From Spirodela intermedia (Eukaryota; Streptophyta; Magnoliopsida; Alismatales; Araceae), in NCBI GenBank assembly GCA_902729315.2, contig LR746279.1:1316001-1380000 (forward strand): a DNA stretch of 64,000 bases, in the 5' to 3' direction. The notes beneath the pieces are model-generated. The model saw nothing but the letters and a program-made list of their open reading frames with translations, made no database searches and was not told where the DNA came from. This document shows positions 62,001 through 64,000 of the stretch, piece after piece; position 1 is the first letter of the stretch; every line of letters starts with the position of its first letter. The position numbers and the translations under genes were made by a program.

Positions 62001-64000
62001 GTAACATACGTTCCTGAATATCAGTGACTAATGGTTTCCTAGATTGTCTATAAAAATAGAAATGTCTCGTTTTTACTAACCAGAGATTCATCATCATCCC
62101 CTGCAACAGGTTCTGCCAATAGATCAAGTATGTTGGGAAGATGTTTTTGTAAGTAAGAAAGCTGGTGGGCCTCTTCATCAGTTTGAGATGGCACAGAGCG
62201 ACGACTGTTGCTGCGAACAAGCTTTGATACCAAAAAGAAAACATTCATGTCACATGTACATTCATTGTGATGATAAAAATATTACACCTTAAATGCTATC
62301 AGCCAAATATGAAGAGGTTTATAAGGATGTTAAAATTCAATCAGTCAATGAAGAACCAACTAATCATATTTTTCAAAAAAATCCATTATACTACCAGGTA
62401 ATTAAAATTATACAGTACAAGAACTGGAAAGAAATATATTAATGAACCTGATCCTCTATTATTCGTACGAAGAATCTAACAAAAAAGGACCAATAAAGTT
62501 TGGGGCCCATTCTAAAAATTGGGAACATGATGGTCGGTAGTGGAGCTTCTGCGCTCAAACTGGCCCCATGCTGAAATGATACGAATGGGTCACAGGTACG
62601 AATTACTCACCGGATTTATCGTTGGCATTCATCAAAGACAAATGAAGTAACATGCAACTGCATAATACAAGATCTTGCAGCAATAGATAATAAATCTTAA
62701 CATTAGACACAGCTCTCACCAAGGTAAAATTAGAGTCAAATAAAACATGATGAGTGATCCCTATAAGTCTAAAACTCAAAGGAGGCCAAAATGATATCAA
62801 CTATAAATTAGTCACGCTGCAAAATTATTTTTAAATGTAGTTTCATTCTTTCAATTGCCATTTCCTAACTTGGTTTGTTTCAGGATGAGGCATTGATTCG
62901 GTTTGCATTTGATTAAAAGAACAAAACCATGCTATATCAACTTGGTCCATTTTTCTCCATTGCACCATGCAATTGTCCTTATTCGAGTTTTTGAGTGCTC
63001 AACTTGAGACTTATTCATGACGGTAAAATTTGAGATTGAATTCACGTTAATCCAGCATTTCTCCTCGGTTTTCTATCCCGCATTATGACATTTGTGAGTG
63101 TGAAGGGTTTCTTTTTATAACTGAGGAGTGCCTTTACAATCAAATGACTAATTTCCTGGAATGAAAAACCACATGTATGTGAATTACGAGTCAACCCCAT
63201 AAAAGAAATGACAAGGTGCTAGGACTCTTTTAAGATGACCGATTAGAGTTCATCAAATACGCTCCGACATACATATGGTGTACTGTGCTATCAAATCGGT
63301 GACATCTCACAAGCTAAAGCGTGACGTCGTTCATAGCAGGACCTTCGTAAGATGTCATAGTCATGAGAGCACAGCACATAAAACGCATAAGGCTACAAAC
63401 AAGGTACCTTTAGAGAAACTGAACTTCAGGGCGCAGGAGATATTGAACCTCAAACAGAACAAATGGAAGAAGGATGTGAAAATAAACAACCCATAATTTG
63501 GAGAAGATCACATCTATAAAATTAGACCACAACCATAGTAGTGATGAGAATGATCAGATTACGCACGCTTTAATAGTTCGGAATTCTTCGCTATTTTGTC
63601 AGAGGTTTCGCATATATCACACTATTGAGTCATGCGAATCAAATATACTAGTTAAAAAAATATGAAAAATAAACCGTCATTGAAACTTTTTTTTCGCAAG
63701 AAAAGCTCAGAAGAGAGATGGCTTCGCATCCCTTTTCCGCAACAGTAAATTAAGATCTTCTGATTTTCTCTAGATTAAAGAGCTACTTCTAGTTGAAAAA
63801 AACTACGGCACAGAGTATAAATTATGGTGAACAGATAACAGGAAAATGATGAAGAATATGCAAGATAAAATAATACCTGTAGTGGGGAGAGTACAGAGAG
63901 GTATCTATCAAACGGCGACGAATGGGGCCACACGTCGCCTACCGAGGTGGAATCCTTATGTCCTTTGGGGAGCAGCCTCTTATACGACTGGATGTAGAGG
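56031..64000 (-). CDS. TBCCD1: TBCC domain-containing protein 1 (At2g42230 type), 5' end outside window
   Basis: Plant TBCCD1 is a C-CAP/TBCC-domain protein related to tubulin cofactor C and RP2; animal and algal TBCCD1 acts in centrosome/basal-body positioning, while the plant role is unclear. Nine exons are visible on the reverse strand: 63877-64000 (partial), 62081-62221, 61511-61909, 59683-59787, 58725-58865, 57412-57615, 57115-57207, 56454-56565 and 56031-56068, all in frame. Markers in order: LYIQSYKRLLPKGHKDS, QLSYLQKHLPNILDLLAEPV, FFANSDPDMP, the TBCC domain (FVEGISKAS through CHDSVIYLLAPVGYATIYGC, HCERVQVITAAKRICIATCR, LILGDNHNLK), VDPHDSLSHPAGVSD and the C terminus GNIRQLYCLQGD. Residue pattern follows Arabidopsis At2g42230 closely. 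The roughly 1.65-kb intron 1 and 1.9-kb intron 3 (59788-61510 is the largest open span) hold nothing recognisable. Exon 8 has a decayed partial copy in intron 7. Confidence 0.96.
56523..57000. repeat. Tandem duplication (~265 bp x2) covering part of TBCCD1 exon 8
   Basis: Copies at about 56523-56770 and 56793-57000. Shared landmarks: CATGGCTTGT-GGATATCATGG, ATGCTGAACAAGGACAGAAA, TACTAATTTCAGCCAC, ACAGAGAAAGTGATACGAAT, ATATATGATTGGCAT and AATCGAAGAGATGAT. The first copy includes the 5' half of the real exon 8 and its acceptor; the second lies within intron 7. Confidence 0.93.
56790..56835 (-). pseudogene. Decoy partial copy of TBCCD1 exon 8
   Basis: On the reverse strand the copied acceptor TTGTTCAG is followed by codons reading HLVSHDIQQAMINAHP, against HLASHDILQAMRNAQL in the real exon. 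After that the copy leaves the duplicated unit and meets a TAA within two codons. It keeps the acceptor but has no visible donor, so inclusion would end the protein early. In transcript order it comes before the real exon 8. Confidence 0.85.

Overview
This is a gene-rich stretch of plant (angiosperm) nuclear DNA. Every large gene is built from short exons with GT/AG introns. The proteins belong to land-plant families: PPR-DYW editing factor, PIRL leucine-rich protein, plastid enoyl-ACP reductase, EMSY-like, SPL with a miR156 site, plastid rhodanese. Intergenic DNA and introns are AT-rich and full of CT/GA microsatellites. Several coding regions are very GC-rich while neighbours are not, which could suit a non-grass monocot or an early-diverging angiosperm. 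I cannot name the species.

Layout, left to right: organellar glutamyl-tRNA synthetase (-, 5' part only); THA8-like plastid PPR protein (+); REME1-type PPR-DYW editing factor (-); a 117-residue coiled-coil protein of unknown role (+); a PIRL4/5-type Ras-group LRR protein (+); a gene-poor stretch with a decayed Ty3/gypsy chromovirus; a 148-residue conserved plant protein (+); CNX2, the first enzyme of molybdenum cofactor synthesis (-); MOD1/ENR of plastid fatty acid synthesis (+); an NSE4 subunit of the SMC5/6 complex (+, ends unresolved); an EMSY-like ENT/Agenet chromatin reader (-); a classical short-chain dehydrogenase (+); an SPL9/OsSPL14-type SBP transcription factor with a miR156 site (+); the plastid rhodanese STR9 (+); and TBCCD1 (-, first exon runs off the window).

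The genes do not form one pathway, but some arrangements matter. GluRS/THA8L, REME1/coiled-coil, CNX2/ENR and EML/SDR are divergent pairs with shared upstream regions. STR9 and TBCCD1 are convergent. SPL9-type, STR9 and TBCCD1 lie in the same order as Arabidopsis At2g42200, At2g42220 and At2g42230, from memory of those loci, so this end looks like conserved microsynteny. Many genes act in plastids or mitochondria.

The most unusual feature is non-coding: at least eleven independent local tandem duplications or short arrays (units from about 40 to 290 bp) in promoters, introns and 3' flanks. One doubled the EML/SDR intergenic promoter with its G-boxes. One copied part of a TBCCD1 exon. One lies between GluRS and THA8L. 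I saw no evidence of a wholly new biological system. Protein identities come from recalled family sequences and motifs; no search was run. Exon ends were set by reading-frame continuity and splice dinucleotides.
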